Notes: generated by a model from the letters alone, not told the origin. A stretch of 64,000 nucleotides of DNA from Corynebacterium sp. J010B-136 (GCF_002967075.1 NZ_PUGE01000001.1:434001-498000); one strand, 5' to 3'; shown: positions 27,228 to 37,537, numbered from the stretch's first letter. Numbers and translations: made by a program.

Positions 27228-27777
27228 GGCATTACGCGGACTAGACCGCACAATCTTCATTCTGCTGGCGCTGGTGCTCATCGTATTGGGAATCTGGCCC
27301 ATACTGATGTACTTCAACGTCGCCTTTGCCACTGAACTGGCCAGGTGGGTACAACACGATGTGTGGGCCGGCATCCCCGAACAAAGCTGGTATATCTATG
27401 TTTTGATTGCCACCGGTATCATCGCGCTTTTTCTCGGTCTGTGGCTGACCATCACCAACGTGCGCTCCCACCGCTTCAACGCCGTCGAGTCTGCTGTTAG
27501 TGATGACGCCGGTTCTGTCACCACGCTTTTCAATAGCGCGGGTCAAGGCATTGCGCAATCATTGGCGCAACAGCCTGGTATTCAAAGTGCCAAGAGCAAA
27601 GTAAGTGTCATCGAAAAGCAGCAAACTTTGACCTTTACCGTATTGGCGCAGGCCACCACGGAACTCACTGATGTACGCCGCTTGGTCGAAGAGACCGAAC
27701 GTGACTTCCGCGCAGCATTCCCCGATGCCGCAGTGCGCACGGTCTATAACCTGCACTTCGATAAGGTCTCTAAGTAG
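27220..27777 (+). CDS. amaP: AmaP-like membrane anchor of Asp23
   Basis: 185 residues with two transmembrane segments (about 10-30 and 58-80) and a C-terminal cytoplasmic domain (about 100-185), the layout of AmaP, which tethers Asp23 to the membrane. It overlaps the preceding gene by 8 bp and is last in the six-gene run. Its stop overlaps the opposite-strand gene at 27770 by 8 bp. The name rests on layout and neighbourhood, since sequence similarity is modest. Confidence 0.7.
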   Translation: MSKALRGLDRTIFILLALVLIVLGIWPILMYFNVAFATELARWVQHDVWAGIPEQSWYIYVLIATGIIALFLGLWLTITNVRSHRFNAVESAVSDDAGSVTTLFNSAGQGIAQSLAQQPGIQSAKSKVSVIEKQQTLTFTVLAQATTELTDVRRLVEETERDFRAAFPDAAVRTVYNLHFDKVSK

Positions 27778-28450
27778 CAGCGAGCAAGACCTTTGCGGGG
27801 GTTCCAAGGTTCATCGTGGTTCCTCCCGCTAGTTCAATAATCAACGGTGAATGCTGAACAATCCTCGTCCACTGCTGTGATTCGACCTCCAGGCTGCGCC
27901 TTGCAGCCGCAACAATATCTACACGCCGCGACAATCTAATAGTTGTGCCATCGTCGGTAGTAACAACGTAGACGACATCCCCAATTTCAGCGCGAGTAAG
28001 CCCTTGCAGGCTCTCGCGCTTTTGTTGTATATCCATGCGGCTAATGCGCTCGATTACTCCTAGGCGGTGGTCGATACCTTCCCCATCAGTAATGACCAAT
28101 GGAAATCCCGGCGACATGGTGCGGAAGGAATCAAACTTCCACACCACGGTTTGTTTACGGTGTGGGGTGTGGACGATAACGTGGGCATCGATAAGCGAAA
28201 TGCTCATGGCATTATCCATTAAGGACAGCATGTACCCCGAGCCATCAGCCAGGTCCCCAGGTTTAAGCTCCGCCGGATATTGCTGCGCAAGCTCCGCGAG
28301 ATAATCAACGAGCTCGTCATCACTACTGCCCCACCCAATACCTTGCGTGGCTGCCATTGCCATCAACGTTGGCAAACTCAAATCCGGCTGGCCAGCCCAC
28401 GCGCCTTTGACCGCGCGCAGGACTTCATCTAAACGGGTGGGATCGTTCAT
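27770..28450 (-). CDS. Conserved-looking protein of unknown function
   Basis: I do not recognise this 226-residue protein. It has no signal peptide or membrane segment. It begins MNDPTRLDEVLRAVKGAWAG with a helical region (to about 65), then an all-beta-looking part (SLIDAHVIVHTPHRKQTVVWK; GDVVYVVTTDDGTTIRLSRR). The ATG at 28450 is chosen because a longer frame would run antisense through ppc. It sits between the Asp23 operon and ppc on the opposite strand. Confidence 0.7.
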   Translation of the reverse strand: MNDPTRLDEVLRAVKGAWAGQPDLSLPTLMAMAATQGIGWGSSDDELVDYLAELAQQYPAELKPGDLADGSGYMLSLMDNAMSISLIDAHVIVHTPHRKQTVVWKFDSFRTMSPGFPLVITDGEGIDHRLGVIERISRMDIQQKRESLQGLTRAEIGDVVYVVTTDDGTTIRLSRRVDIVAAARRSLEVESQQWTRIVQHSPLIIELAGGTTMNLGTPAKVLLAAT

Positions 28451-28601
28451 GCCACTTACCTTAAACGTCGATGCACGGATTGCAGAAAGCACAGTCGTTG
28501 CTAATTTTGTTACACCCGTTTTGTAAATTCCGCCGCGCAAGCGCAACGCAGCGACTATGTTCAATAGCATTGACGTTTCGCTGGAAAGGAACCCCACTGC
28601 A

Positions 28602-31364
28602 ATGAGTGAACAGGTGCGCGATGATATCCGACTGCTAGGACGCATCCTCGGCCGAGTAATCGCCGAGCAAGAAGGCGAAGATGTATTTGAGTTGGTGGAA
28701 AGCACTCGCCGCTTGGCTTTCGGGGTGGCGCGCGGTGAGAAAAAAGCTGAGGCATTGCTGGCGACCTTCCGGACTATCGATGAAAACCGCATCAACCTCG
28801 TCGCGCGTTCTTTCAGCCACTTTGCGCTGATGGCGAATATCGCAGAGGACCTCGACGATGAAACGGCGCTTGCAGCCCGCGAGGATGCTGGTGCACAGGC
28901 TCCCGATGCATCCTTGCATGGGGTTTTGGGCAAGCTCAAGGCTGCGAAAGATATCACGACGAGTGATGTCACCCGTATCCTGGATGCCGCGCAAGTCTCC
29001 CCTGTCTTTACTGCACACCCCACGGAAACGCGGCGTCGTACGGTTTTTGATGTCCAAGAGCGCATCGTGGCGCTATTGCGTGAGCGCCACAGCATCTTGG
29101 CGCAGCCGCAGACAGCACGGCGTGAAGCTCGTCTTGCTGAAATTGAGCGCGAAGCTCACCTACGCATGACCATCCTGTGGCAAACCGCGTTAATTCGCAT
29201 TGCACGGCCACAGATCGAAGATGAAGTAAACGTAGGTCTGCGCTACTTCAAACGCAGCCTCTTAGAGCAAGTGCCGGCGATTAACCGCGACACCATCGCC
29301 GGGCTTCGCGATGTCTTCGGTGCATCGGTGCCTAACCGGCAGGTTGTGCGCACCGGGTCATGGATCGGTGGGGACCACGATGGTAATCCTTATGTCACCG
29401 GCGATACGTTGACCTACGCGACGCGACAGGCCGCGGATACCATCCTGGAATACTACGTTGATGAGCTAGCAGCACTGGAAAAGGAGCTGAGCTTATCGGA
29501 CCGCTATTCAGAGAGTTCTGCGGAATTACAAGAGCTTGCTACGCGCGGACAAAACGATATTCCAAGCCGCGTCGATGAGCCTTACCGCAGGGCAATCCAC
29601 GGAGTGCACGGACGCATGGTGGCTACCCGCGCAGCCGTCGCAGGAGAAGATGTTGCAACTTACTCTGGGGACTTTACACCTTATGCCTCCCCGAGCCAGT
29701 TCCGCGCGGATTTGCAGGTTATTGACCGGTCTTTGCGGCATTTTAATGATGCAATCATCGCCGACGATAGGCTGCTGCGCATTCTTTCCGCCGTGGATAC
29801 TTTTGGATTCCACCTCAACGCTTTGGATCTGCGTCAGAACTCGGAGTCTTTCGAGGCCGTCTTGGACGAGCTTTTCGCTGCAGCGGGCGTTACTGCACCG
29901 GATGCCGGCTACGCCAGCCTGGATGAGAGCGCCAAGCGTGAACTACTAGTAGCTGAGCTCACCTCTGCTCGCCCACTGGTCTTCCCGTGGTCTCAAGACT
30001 TCAGTGCTGATACCGAACGCGAACTAGGAATCTTCCGGGCAGCAGCCCAGGCCGTCGAGTTACTGGGGCCAGGTGTCGTCCCGCACTGCATTGTTTCAAT
30101 GACGGGTACCGTCAGCGATATTTTGGAACCGATGGTACTGCTCAAAGAGGTAGGCATATTAAGCTTTACCCCAGCCCAACAACGCCTCGTTGGTTCAGTA
30201 GACATCGCACCGCTGTTTGAAACCATTGATGACCTAAAAGCAGGCGCGGAGATCCTTCAGCAGCTGTGGGAGGTTGACCTTTACCGCGGATACTTGCGCG
30301 GGCGCGAAGACGTCCAAGAAGTCGTGTTGGGGTATTCCGACTCCAATAAGGATGGCGGGTATTTGTCTGCGAATTGGGCTTTATATGATGCGCAGCTAGC
30401 CATCGTCAAGGCTTGCGATACCCATGGCATCGGGTTGCGCTTTTCACATGGCCGCGGCGGTGCTGTGGGTCGCGGTGGCGGGCCGACTTACGATGCCATC
30501 TTGGCCCAGCCCGAAGGTGCAGTCCGCGGCAGCGTGCGTATTACCGAGCAAGGCGAGGTCATCTCTGCCCGCTACGGAACAGCGAGTACCGCGCGCCGCC
30601 ACCTGGAAGCTTTTGTTGCGGGCACATTAGAGGCCTCTCTACTGGACACGGAAAGGCTAAAAGAGCCTGAACGTGCCTACGACATCATGCGGGATATCGC
30701 GTCTCTGGCCGGTGAGAAGTATGCGCAATTGGTGCGCGGTGACGCCGGGTTTATCGACTACTTCACGCAATCCACGCCATTGCACGAAATTGGCGACCTC
30801 AACATGGGTTCACGCCCAACTGCCCGCAAGCAAACTGAATCTATCGGTGACTTGCGCGCGATTCCATGGGTCCTGTCGTGGTCGCAATCGCGCGTTAACC
30901 TGCCGGGCTGGTTCGGAGTGGGCACGGGCATCATGCGCTGGGCTGGCGATGACGAGACGCGCTGGCAAGATTTGCGCAAGCTTTATCAGGCATGGCCGTT
31001 TTTCCGCTCCGTGCTCGACAACATGGCGCAGGTCATGGGGAAAGCGTCGATGAATCTCGCGCAAATCTACTCCACCCTTGTCGATGACCCCACGGTCTCC
31101 CAGCGCGTGTTCAACACCATCTTGGACGAATACGAACTAACCAGCGAGGTATTCTTCCGCATCACTGGACATGACTCGCTCATGGCTGGTAATGAGCGTT
31201 TAGAGCGTTCAGTACAACGACGTTATCCGTACTTGCTGCCGCTCAACGCCATCCAGATTGAGTTGCTGCGCCGCTACCGTGCCGGCGAGGATACCTTCTT
31301 GGTCTCTAAGACCATCCAGGTGACCATGAATGGTCTTGCTACAGGTCTGCGCACCTCAGGCTAG
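28602..31364 (+). CDS. ppc: Phosphoenolpyruvate carboxylase
   Basis: This enzyme adds bicarbonate to PEP to make oxaloacetate, the main anaplerotic reaction of corynebacteria. The 920-residue protein has the catalytic His motif FTAHPTETRRR (about residues 138-148), GGDHDGNP, the mobile loop FSHGRGGAVGRGGGP and the C-terminal SWSQSRVNLPGWFGVGTG. It ends RTSG-like (TGLRTSG), near the NxG end of the family. The ATG at 28602 has AAAGGA upstream and aligns with C. glutamicum Ppc; an in-frame ATG at 28557 is less likely. In many corynebacteria ppc sits by glycolytic genes, but here it is beside tuf. Confidence 0.95.
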   Translation: MSEQVRDDIRLLGRILGRVIAEQEGEDVFELVESTRRLAFGVARGEKKAEALLATFRTIDENRINLVARSFSHFALMANIAEDLDDETALAAREDAGAQAPDASLHGVLGKLKAAKDITTSDVTRILDAAQVSPVFTAHPTETRRRTVFDVQERIVALLRERHSILAQPQTARREARLAEIEREAHLRMTILWQTALIRIARPQIEDEVNVGLRYFKRSLLEQVPAINRDTIAGLRDVFGASVPNRQVVRTGSWIGGDHDGNPYVTGDTLTYATRQAADTILEYYVDELAALEKELSLSDRYSESSAELQELATRGQNDIPSRVDEPYRRAIHGVHGRMVATRAAVAGEDVATYSGDFTPYASPSQFRADLQVIDRSLRHFNDAIIADDRLLRILSAVDTFGFHLNALDLRQNSESFEAVLDELFAAAGVTAPDAGYASLDESAKRELLVAELTSARPLVFPWSQDFSADTERELGIFRAAAQAVELLGPGVVPHCIVSMTGTVSDILEPMVLLKEVGILSFTPAQQRLVGSVDIAPLFETIDDLKAGAEILQQLWEVDLYRGYLRGREDVQEVVLGYSDSNKDGGYLSANWALYDAQLAIVKACDTHGIGLRFSHGRGGAVGRGGGPTYDAILAQPEGAVRGSVRITEQGEVISARYGTASTARRHLEAFVAGTLEASLLDTERLKEPERAYDIMRDIASLAGEKYAQLVRGDAGFIDYFTQSTPLHEIGDLNMGSRPTARKQTESIGDLRAIPWVLSWSQSRVNLPGWFGVGTGIMRWAGDDETRWQDLRKLYQAWPFFRSVLDNMAQVMGKASMNLAQIYSTLVDDPTVSQRVFNTILDEYELTSEVFFRITGHDSLMAGNERLERSVQRRYPYLLPLNAIQIELLRRYRAGEDTFLVSKTIQVTMNGLATGLRTSG

Positions 31365-31379
31365 AAGTGTCGGAGCTCG

Positions 31380-31410
31380 GCTAGCCGCTGACGGGCTTGG
31401 CGCGGCTAGC
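31380..31410 (+). terminator. Hairpin after ppc, weak terminator candidate
   Basis: A perfect 9-bp stem GCTAGCCGC / GCGGCTAGC with a 13-nt loop, 16 bp after the ppc stop. There is no U tract, so function as an intrinsic terminator is uncertain. Confidence 0.45.
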
Positions 31411-31442
31411 GTGCTTGGCTATCAGGCTGAGCCCGGCTGCCT

Positions 31443-31490
31443 CGTGGTGCGACATGCAACGTGGTGCGACCTGCACCGTGGTGGGACGAC
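31443..31490. repeat. 17-bp tandem repeat, about 2.8 copies
   Basis: Units beginning CGTGGTG(C/G)GAC start at 31443, 31460 and 31477. It lies between ppc and the tuf terminator, outside any gene. Confidence 0.75.
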
Positions 31491-31523
31491 GACCTGAAGC
31501 TAAGCAAGTAGGTAAAACAGCGA

Positions 31524-31557
31524 AATCCGCTTTCTTCCCAGAGGAAGAAAGCGGATT
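31524..31557 (-). terminator. Terminator after tuf
   Basis: A perfect 15-bp stem AATCCGCTTTCTTCC / GGAAGAAAGCGGATT with a 4-nt loop, 25 bp after the tuf stop. Confidence 0.85.
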
Positions 31558-31581
31558 ATGCGTTAGTTAGAGAGTAAAGAT

Positions 31582-32772
31582 TTACTCAACAACCTTGGTC
31601 ACACGACCAGCACCGACGGTACGGGAGCCTTCGCGAATAGCGAAGCGCAGGCCCTCGTCCATAGCAACTGGCTGGATGAGCTCAACGGACATGTCGACGT
31701 TGTCGCCAGGCATGACCATCTCGACACCCTCAGGCAACTTCACAACACCGGTAACGTCGGTGGTGCGGAAGTAGAACTGTGGACGGTAGTTGTCCATGAA
31801 TGGGGTGTGGCGGCCGCCCTCTTCCTTCTTCAGGACGTAGACGGAGCCCTCGAACTTGCGGTGAGGGGTGTAAGCGCCTGGCTTAATAGCAACCTGGCCG
31901 CGCTCAACCTCTTCACGCTTGGTACCACGCAGAAGCAGACCACAGTTGTCGCCAGCCTCGGTGTAGTCCATCATCTTACGGAACATCTCGATACCGGTAA
32001 CGGTGGTGGAGAGGGACTTCTCCTGGATACCGATGATCTCGATGTCTTCGTTGACGTTCAGCTGACCACGCTCAACACGACCGGTAACAACGGTGCCACG
32101 ACCGGTAATGGTGAAGATGTCCTCGATAGGCATCAGGAATGGCTTATCGGTTTCACGAACTGGGTCTGGGATGGAGTCATCGCAAGCCTGCATGAGGTCA
32201 ACGATGGACTGTACCCACTTCTCTTCGCCGTTCAGGGCGCCCAGAGCGGAAATGTGAACGATAGGAGCTTCCTCGTCGAACTCCTGCTCAGCCAGAAGTT
32301 CACGAACTTCCATCTCAACGAGCTCGATGATTTCCTCGTCATCAACCATGTCGCACTTGTTCAGTGCAACGAGGATGTAAGGAACGCCAACCTGGCGAGC
32401 AAGTAGAACGTGCTCACGGGTCTGTGGCATTGGGCCGTCGGTTGCAGCAACAACCAGGATAGCGCCGTCCATCTGAGCAGCACCGGTAATCATGTTCTTG
32501 ATGTAGTCGGCGTGGCCTGGAGCGTCTACGTGTGCGTAGTGGCGCTTAGGGGTGGAGTACTCAACGTGGGAGATGTTAATGGTAATACCACGCTCCTTCT
32601 CCTCAGGAGCCTTATCGATCATGTCGTAAGCGAACGCTTCGTTCTCATCAGGGTACTGGTCAGCCAGAACCTTGGTGATAGCTGCGGTCGTGGTGGTCTT
32701 ACCGTGGTCAACGTGACCAATGGTGCCGATGTTTACGTGCGGCTTGGTACGCTCGAACTTAGCCTTTGCCAC
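31582..32772 (-). CDS. tuf: Elongation factor Tu
   Basis: EF-Tu delivers aminoacyl-tRNA to the ribosome as a GTPase. The G motifs are [18 protein letters not shown] and NKCD, with domains 2 and 3 following (about 205-396; [13 protein letters not shown]). The 396-residue length is normal. It stands alone, 385 bp after fusA on the minus strand, with its own promoter and terminator. Residues tied to kirromycin resistance were not examined in detail. Confidence 0.98.
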   Translation of the reverse strand: MAKAKFERTKPHVNIGTIGHVDHGKTTTTAAITKVLADQYPDENEAFAYDMIDKAPEEKERGITINISHVEYSTPKRHYAHVDAPGHADYIKNMITGAAQMDGAILVVAATDGPMPQTREHVLLARQVGVPYILVALNKCDMVDDEEIIELVEMEVRELLAEQEFDEEAPIVHISALGALNGEEKWVQSIVDLMQACDDSIPDPVRETDKPFLMPIEDIFTITGRGTVVTGRVERGQLNVNEDIEIIGIQEKSLSTTVTGIEMFRKMMDYTEAGDNCGLLLRGTKREEVERGQVAIKPGAYTPHRKFEGSVYVLKKEEGGRHTPFMDNYRPQFYFRTTDVTGVVKLPEGVEMVMPGDNVDMSVELIQPVAMDEGLRFAIREGSRTVGAGRVTKVVE

Positions 32773-32904
32773 TGTGTGTCCTCCTGGACTTCATTGTGAC
32801 TACGACTCTCGCAGCCACGTGGTTGACAATTGTCACTGCACCAAGGATATCGCAAGCAATACCTCTTAGTACAAATGACTCTTTCTTTTCGTGCCAGTTA
32901 CACG

Positions 32905-32933
32905 ATCCTAGATTTATGCCACGGAATTTTCAA
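32905..32933 (-). promoter_or_regulatory. Predicted tuf promoter
   Basis: TTGAAA (32933-32928) and TAGGAT (32910-32905) are 17 bp apart on the minus strand, about 135 bp before the tuf start. Confidence 0.55.
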
Positions 32934-33098
32934 ACCAGCTAAAGGCCGATTGAAAGTACGCCGCGGAAGATTTGTGCGGACGTTAGTCCTCGACAGGAAT
33001 CATTAGGATCCTAGGAGGGTAACGGCCAGCTCAACCAACACTTCGATGTGCTCATTCAGCGTGACCCCTACCCTCCCAGTGGCTACCGGGCGACATCG

Positions 33099-33125
33099 GC
33101 AAGCGAAACTGGCGGAAACGCTTGC
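33099..33125 (-). terminator. Hairpin after fusA, possible terminator
   Basis: GCAAGCG and CGCTTGC form a perfect 7-bp stem with a 13-nt loop, 33 bp downstream of the fusA stop. The following bases are not T-rich, so this may be a processing or Rho-linked site. Confidence 0.4.
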
Positions 33126-33157
33126 TTAACCTTTACCCGGCAACGAAGGGTGGTGGC

Positions 33158-35287
33158 TTACTTGGAGCCGCCGGTGCGCTCTTCGATGATCTCCTGAGCT
33201 ACGGAGGAAGGAACCTCAGCGTAGGAGTCGAAGACCATGGAGTAGTTAGCACGGCCCTGGGTGCGGGAACGAAGGTCGCCAACATAGCCGAACATCTCAG
33301 ACATTGGAACCTTTGCCTTAACAAGCTTGGCGCCAGCGCGGTCTTCCATTGCATTGACCTGTCCACGACGGGAGTTAACGTCACCGATAACGTCGCCCAT
33401 GAACTCTTCTGGGGTGGTGATTTCCACTGCCATCAAAGGCTCCAGCAGAACTGGCTTTGCCTTTGCAACAGCTTCCTTCAGAACCTGGGAACCAGCCAAC
33501 TTGAAGGCCATTTCCGAGGAGTCGACGTCGTGGTAAGCGCCGTCTTCCAGGGTTGCCTTAACGTTAACCAGTGGGAAGCCTGCGAGGAATCCGTACTGCA
33601 TTGCGTCCTGGATACCAGCGTCAACGGATGGGATGTATTCACGAGGAATACGGCCACCGGTAACGGCGTTTTCGAACTTGTAGGTTGCGGACTCGCCCTC
33701 TTCCAGCTCGGATGGGTCTGGGTTGTAAGGCTCGATGGAGACGATAACCTTTGCGAACTGACCCGAACCACCGGTCTGCTTCTTGTGAGTGTAATCCAGA
33801 GACTGAACAGCCTTGCGGATGGTCTCACGGTAAGCAACCTGTGGGTTACCGATGTTTGCCTCGACCTTGTATTCGCGCTTCATGCGGTCAACAAGAACGT
33901 CGAGGTGAAGCTCGCCCATGCCGCCGATGACGGTCTGGCCGGTCTCTTCATCAAGTTCAACGGTAAAGGTTGGGTCCTCAGCAGCAAGTTTCTGAATAGC
34001 GGTACCCAGCTTCTCCTGGTCAGCCTTGGTCTTAGGCTCGATGGAAACCTTGATAACTGGATCAGGGAAGTCCATGGACTCCAGAATGATTGGGTTTGCG
34101 CGGTCGGACAGGGTGTCACCGGTGGTGGTGTCCTTCAGGCCGATAACAGCGTAGATGTTACCAGCTACTGCCTCATCAACAGGGTTTTCCTTGTTGGCGT
34201 GCATCTGGAACAGCTTACCAATACGTTCCTTCTTGCCCTTGGTGGTGTTCTGAACTTCATCACCTGGCAGGACCTTACCGGAGTACACGCGGACGAAGAT
34301 GAGCTGACCGAAGAATGGGTGAGCTGCAATCTTGAACGCAAGACCGGAGAATGGGGAATCGATGGAAGGCTTACGGGTAAGCTCCTCGTCCTCATTGCCC
34401 ACAGCGTGGCCGTGAACCTCGCCCACGTCCAGTGGGTTAGGCAGGAAGTCAATAACTGCGTCGAGCAATGGCTGAACACCCTTGTTGCGGTACGCAGTAC
34501 CACAGTAAACAGGGTAGATCTCAGAGTTGATAACCATCTTGCGGATGGCAGCCTTGAGCTCATCGATGGTCAGTTCTTCGCCACCGAAGTACTTCTCCAT
34601 CAGTTCTTCGTCGGACTCAGCAACGGTCTCAACGAGCTTCTCGCGGTACTCTTCAGCCTTCTCCAGCATGTCTGCTGGAATCTCCTGAACAGTAGCCTCA
34701 GTACCGATTTCCGTCTTGCCTGGCCACATGAGGGCCTTCATTTCGAGCAAGTCAACAACGCCGTCGAAGTCATCTTCAGCGCCGATAGGCAGCTGCATAA
34801 CCAATGGCTTTGCACCCAGGCGGTCAACGATGGTGCCGACGGTGTAGTAGAAGTCTGCACCCATCTTGTCCATCTTGTTCACGAAGCAAATACGTGGAAC
34901 GTCGTACTTCGCAGCCTGACGCCACACCTGCTCGGACTGTGGCTCAACGCCTTCCTTGCCGTCGAAGACAGCGATAGCGCCATCAAGAACACGGAGGGAA
35001 CGCTCAACCTCAACGGTGAAGTCAACGTGACCCGGGGTGTCAATGATGTTGATCTGGTTGCCTTCCCAGAAACAGGTAACAGCAGCGGAGGTAATGGTGA
35101 TACCGCGCTCCTTCTCCTGCTCCATCCAGTCAGTGGTGGATGCGCCGTCGTGGGTCTCGCCTACCTTGCGGTTGATACCGGTGTAGAAGAGGATACGCTC
35201 GGTCGTGGTGGTCTTACCAGCATCGATGTGCGCCATGATGCCGATGTTGCGGACCTTCTTCAGGTCCTTAAGCACTTCTTGTGCCAC
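33158..35287 (-). CDS. fusA: Elongation factor G
   Basis: EF-G drives translocation on the ribosome. It has the G motifs [24 protein letters not shown] and NKMDKMG, and domains II-V to residue 709. The start is preceded by the rpsL-rpsG pair about 350 bp upstream; the gap suggests a second promoter. The fusidic-acid region was not compared in detail. Confidence 0.98.
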   Translation of the reverse strand: MAQEVLKDLKKVRNIGIMAHIDAGKTTTTERILFYTGINRKVGETHDGASTTDWMEQEKERGITITSAAVTCFWEGNQINIIDTPGHVDFTVEVERSLRVLDGAIAVFDGKEGVEPQSEQVWRQAAKYDVPRICFVNKMDKMGADFYYTVGTIVDRLGAKPLVMQLPIGAEDDFDGVVDLLEMKALMWPGKTEIGTEATVQEIPADMLEKAEEYREKLVETVAESDEELMEKYFGGEELTIDELKAAIRKMVINSEIYPVYCGTAYRNKGVQPLLDAVIDFLPNPLDVGEVHGHAVGNEDEELTRKPSIDSPFSGLAFKIAAHPFFGQLIFVRVYSGKVLPGDEVQNTTKGKKERIGKLFQMHANKENPVDEAVAGNIYAVIGLKDTTTGDTLSDRANPIILESMDFPDPVIKVSIEPKTKADQEKLGTAIQKLAAEDPTFTVELDEETGQTVIGGMGELHLDVLVDRMKREYKVEANIGNPQVAYRETIRKAVQSLDYTHKKQTGGSGQFAKVIVSIEPYNPDPSELEEGESATYKFENAVTGGRIPREYIPSVDAGIQDAMQYGFLAGFPLVNVKATLEDGAYHDVDSSEMAFKLAGSQVLKEAVAKAKPVLLEPLMAVEITTPEEFMGDVIGDVNSRRGQVNAMEDRAGAKLVKAKVPMSEMFGYVGDLRSRTQGRANYSMVFDSYAEVPSSVAQEIIEERTGGSK

Positions 35288-35635
35288 GGTTAATACCCCA
35301 ACTCGTTTGTTGTCACGTAAGTGTTGAAAGAAAGCTTCTTTAACACGAACGCAGTTACTTACAGTAGTTCTTGATCAATCTTGCCATTTATTGCGGCCTT
35401 TAGCAGCCCGAAGGAGGGATTTTCAGGTGAAATTTACCTTAATAATTCCCGCGCCACAGACTCAGGTTGTCAACGGGATGCAAGATTGATCTCTGTGCAT
35501 TGAAAACAATAACCCGAGCAGTCACATTTTTTAAGTTATCCGGCCCAGTCACTCAACGTGCTTGGGATGTTGCATCGACAAGCAATGCAACACGAACTTA
35601 ACCGGTGTGGTGCTCGGGTCATGGTCAGCCACAAA
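35288..35635. other. Intergenic region rpsG-fusA
   Basis: 348 bp without a gene. A hairpin GTTGCAT/ATGCAAC with a 9-nt loop lies at 35569-35591, just after rpsG. Minus-strand TTGACA near 35473 could be a -35 for fusA, but its spacing to an AT-rich -10 is not convincing. Confidence 0.4.
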
Positions 35636-36103
35636 CTACCAGCGGTAGTGAGCGAAGGCGCGGTTAGCCTCAGCCATCTTGTGGGTGTCTTCGCGACGCT
35701 TAACAGAAGCGCCCAGACCGTTGGATGCATCCAAGATCTCATTTGCCAGACGCTCGATCATGGAGTTCTCACGACGCTGACGGGTGTAGGTGACCATCCA
35801 GCGCAGCGCCAAGGTGTTAGCACGGTCTGGACGAACCTCGATTGGGACCTGGTAGGTTGCGCCACCAACACGGCGGGAACGAACCTCAAGGTCAGGGCGG
35901 ATGTTGCCCAGAGCCTTTTCCAAGGTACCTACTGGCTCGGTGCCGGTCTTCTCACGGCAGATTTCGAGAGCGCCGTAGACGATACGCTCTGCGGTGGACT
36001 TCTTGCCGTCGATGAGAACCTTGTTTACCAGCTGAGTAACCTGCTCAGAGTTGTAAACTGGGTCTTTGACGACGGGACGCTTTGGAGCAGCATTCTTACG
36101 CAT
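35636..36103 (-). CDS. rpsG: Ribosomal protein S7
   Basis: S7 starts assembly of the 30S head. The 155-residue protein begins [20 protein letters not shown], contains [20 protein letters not shown] and ends [11 protein letters not shown]. It follows rpsL after 6 bp. Confidence 0.97.
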   Translation of the reverse strand: MRKNAAPKRPVVKDPVYNSEQVTQLVNKVLIDGKKSTAERIVYGALEICREKTGTEPVGTLEKALGNIRPDLEVRSRRVGGATYQVPIEVRPDRANTLALRWMVTYTRQRRENSMIERLANEILDASNGLGASVKRREDTHKMAEANRAFAHYRW

Positions 36104-36109
36104 TTTTTA

Positions 36110-36481
36110 TTACTGTCCCTTCTTTGCGCCGTAACGGGAACGGGCCTGCTTACGGTCCTTGACACCCTGGGTATCCAAAGAACCACGGACGATCTTGTAG
36201 CGAACACCAGGAAGGTCTTTCACACGACCACCGCGAACAAGCACCATGGAGTGCTCCTGCAGGTTGTGGCCCTCACCTGGGATGTATGCGGAAACCTCAA
36301 TACCGGTGGTCAGGCGCACACGGGCAACCTTACGCAGAGCGGAGTTAGGCTTCTTAGGAGTGGTGGTGTACACGCGGGTGCAAACGCCACGACGCTGAGG
36401 GGAACCCTTCAGCGCAGCGGTAGCAACCTTCGTGCGCGGAGTATTGCGGCCCTTGCGGACCAGCTGCTGAATAGTTGGCAT
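36110..36481 (-). CDS. rpsL: Ribosomal protein S12
   Basis: S12 monitors codon-anticodon pairing in the A site. The sequence is 123 residues ([13 protein letters not shown]). Both Lys positions known for streptomycin resistance are unchanged: [12 protein letters not shown] (K43 region) and [12 protein letters not shown] (K88 region). It heads the rpsL-rpsG unit. Confidence 0.97.
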   Translation of the reverse strand: MPTIQQLVRKGRNTPRTKVATAALKGSPQRRGVCTRVYTTTPKKPNSALRKVARVRLTTGIEVSAYIPGEGHNLQEHSMVLVRGGRVKDLPGVRYKIVRGSLDTQGVKDRKQARSRYGAKKGQ

Positions 36482-36808
36482 TATCAGTCTTTCTTATCGG
36501 TAGAAATTACTTGCCTCAGCTTTTAATAACTCACTTGTAGGTGCTCTCCGGTGAGAAACAGGTGCCTAAACACGCAAAAATGAGGACTCTTTTCCGGGGT
36601 CCTTCCGCGTGTCCAGATACCTATTCCCCACCGAGTCACAACTGACTGGTGTGCTTTGCTGAGAAAAGGATCAGACTCTTCGTCACATAATGCAACGAAC
36701 CTTTACCGACACTACCAAAGCCAGTGGGGTTTTACAAACAGTCTTTGACCACGCTGATCTGCGCTGATCCATAACCGATAGCGGCGTAGTGCGGGGCCGA
36801 AGACGCCA
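36482..36808. other. rpsL leader and promoter region
   Basis: 327 bp without a gene. A large imperfect hairpin spans 36570-36612 (outer stem ACACGC/GCGTGT, inner AGGACTC/GGGTCCT) in the rpsL leader. The promoter itself is not obvious. Confidence 0.4.
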
Positions 36809-37537
36809 CTACGACGCAGCGTATTGCCACTGCCACAGCAGGTCTGGCTTGAGGTCAGTCTCCAATAAGTTCGCGAAGTGCTCTGCTTCTTGGCTTTCCC
36901 ACGTTTCAAACCATTCTTCGTAGCCCTCATCCCTATCCAAGGCGCGGGTTCTGCGGGCTTCGCGCGGGCCCGTGACCATGACGGTTACTACCGAACCACG
37001 CTTATACGCAGCGGCAATATTGTCAGCGCTTATCGCACCTACGCCTTCGACAATCAAATTGTCACGGCCGTCGAGGCTAAACCACTCGGCAGGAGCATGC
37101 GCATTCCAATCCCAGCGCCAAAAGCCGGGATTCATTTTTCGCAGAACTTGGCTGTTAACCATCTCGCTGCCTTTTTGCAGCCCGTGCCAACCGGGGTAAA
37201 ACTCGTCCAGGTGGACTGTCTGCCAACCCATATGTTCCGCCAAGCGCGCGGCGAACCAGGTTTTGCCGGCGCCCGAGGGGCCATCGATAAGCACGGTAAC
37301 CGGCTTCATTGGCTTATTGCGCGCTTGTGCAAGGCGTTCAATATTTTCTTCTAACAGGTCTTGTGCCTGCACAAAAGACGTGGTTTCAATAACTTCCGGC
37401 GGGTCTTCATCCTGGACGTCTTGCCCGGGAACACGTGTTGCCGGCTCTGCTTGGCTAGCTTCGGCTGGCGGAAACCCACTGGGCACGCCTTCAGACTGCG
37501 TCGCTGGGTCAATGGTGGTGTTAATAATCAGAGTCAT
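36809..37537 (-). CDS. P-loop nucleoside-kinase-like protein
   Basis: The 242-residue protein has a disordered N-terminus (1-75) and a kinase core with Walker A GPSGAGKT and a following VHLDEFYPGWHGLQ typical of the uridine kinase/phosphoribulokinase group (Asp in LDEFYPGW). The part TFTGPREARRTRAL-like (VTGPREARRTRALDRDEGY) fits a LID region. The substrate is unknown; uridine or another small nucleoside-like molecule is possible. The ATG at 37537 is preferred over an in-frame start 60 bp upstream. Confidence 0.75.
   Translation of the reverse strand: MTLIINTTIDPATQSEGVPSGFPPAEASQAEPATRVPGQDVQDEDPPEVIETTSFVQAQDLLEENIERLAQARNKPMKPVTVLIDGPSGAGKTWFAARLAEHMGWQTVHLDEFYPGWHGLQKGSEMVNSQVLRKMNPGFWRWDWNAHAPAEWFSLDGRDNLIVEGVGAISADNIAAAYKRGSVVTVMVTGPREARRTRALDRDEGYEEWFETWESQEAEHFANLLETDLKPDLLWQWQYAAS

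Larger units (their letters stand above)
32773..33157. other. Intergenic region fusA-tuf
   Basis: 385 bp without a gene. It holds the predicted tuf promoter, a 12-bp palindrome TGACAATTGTCA in the tuf leader (32824-32835), and hairpins after fusA, including the one at 33099. Confidence 0.5.

Noticed and set aside
28451..29095. Extended start for the minus-strand gene at 27770
   Set aside because: The extra 215 codons are antisense to ppc, low in complexity and unrelated to the rest of the protein.
32824..32835. Palindrome TGACAATTGTCA in the tuf leader as an operator
   Set aside because: A single short palindrome without further support; a chance event is likely.
33122..35293. 723-codon open frame on the plus strand over fusA
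   Set aside because: Same reason: an antisense shadow of EF-G with no family features and no ribosome-binding site.
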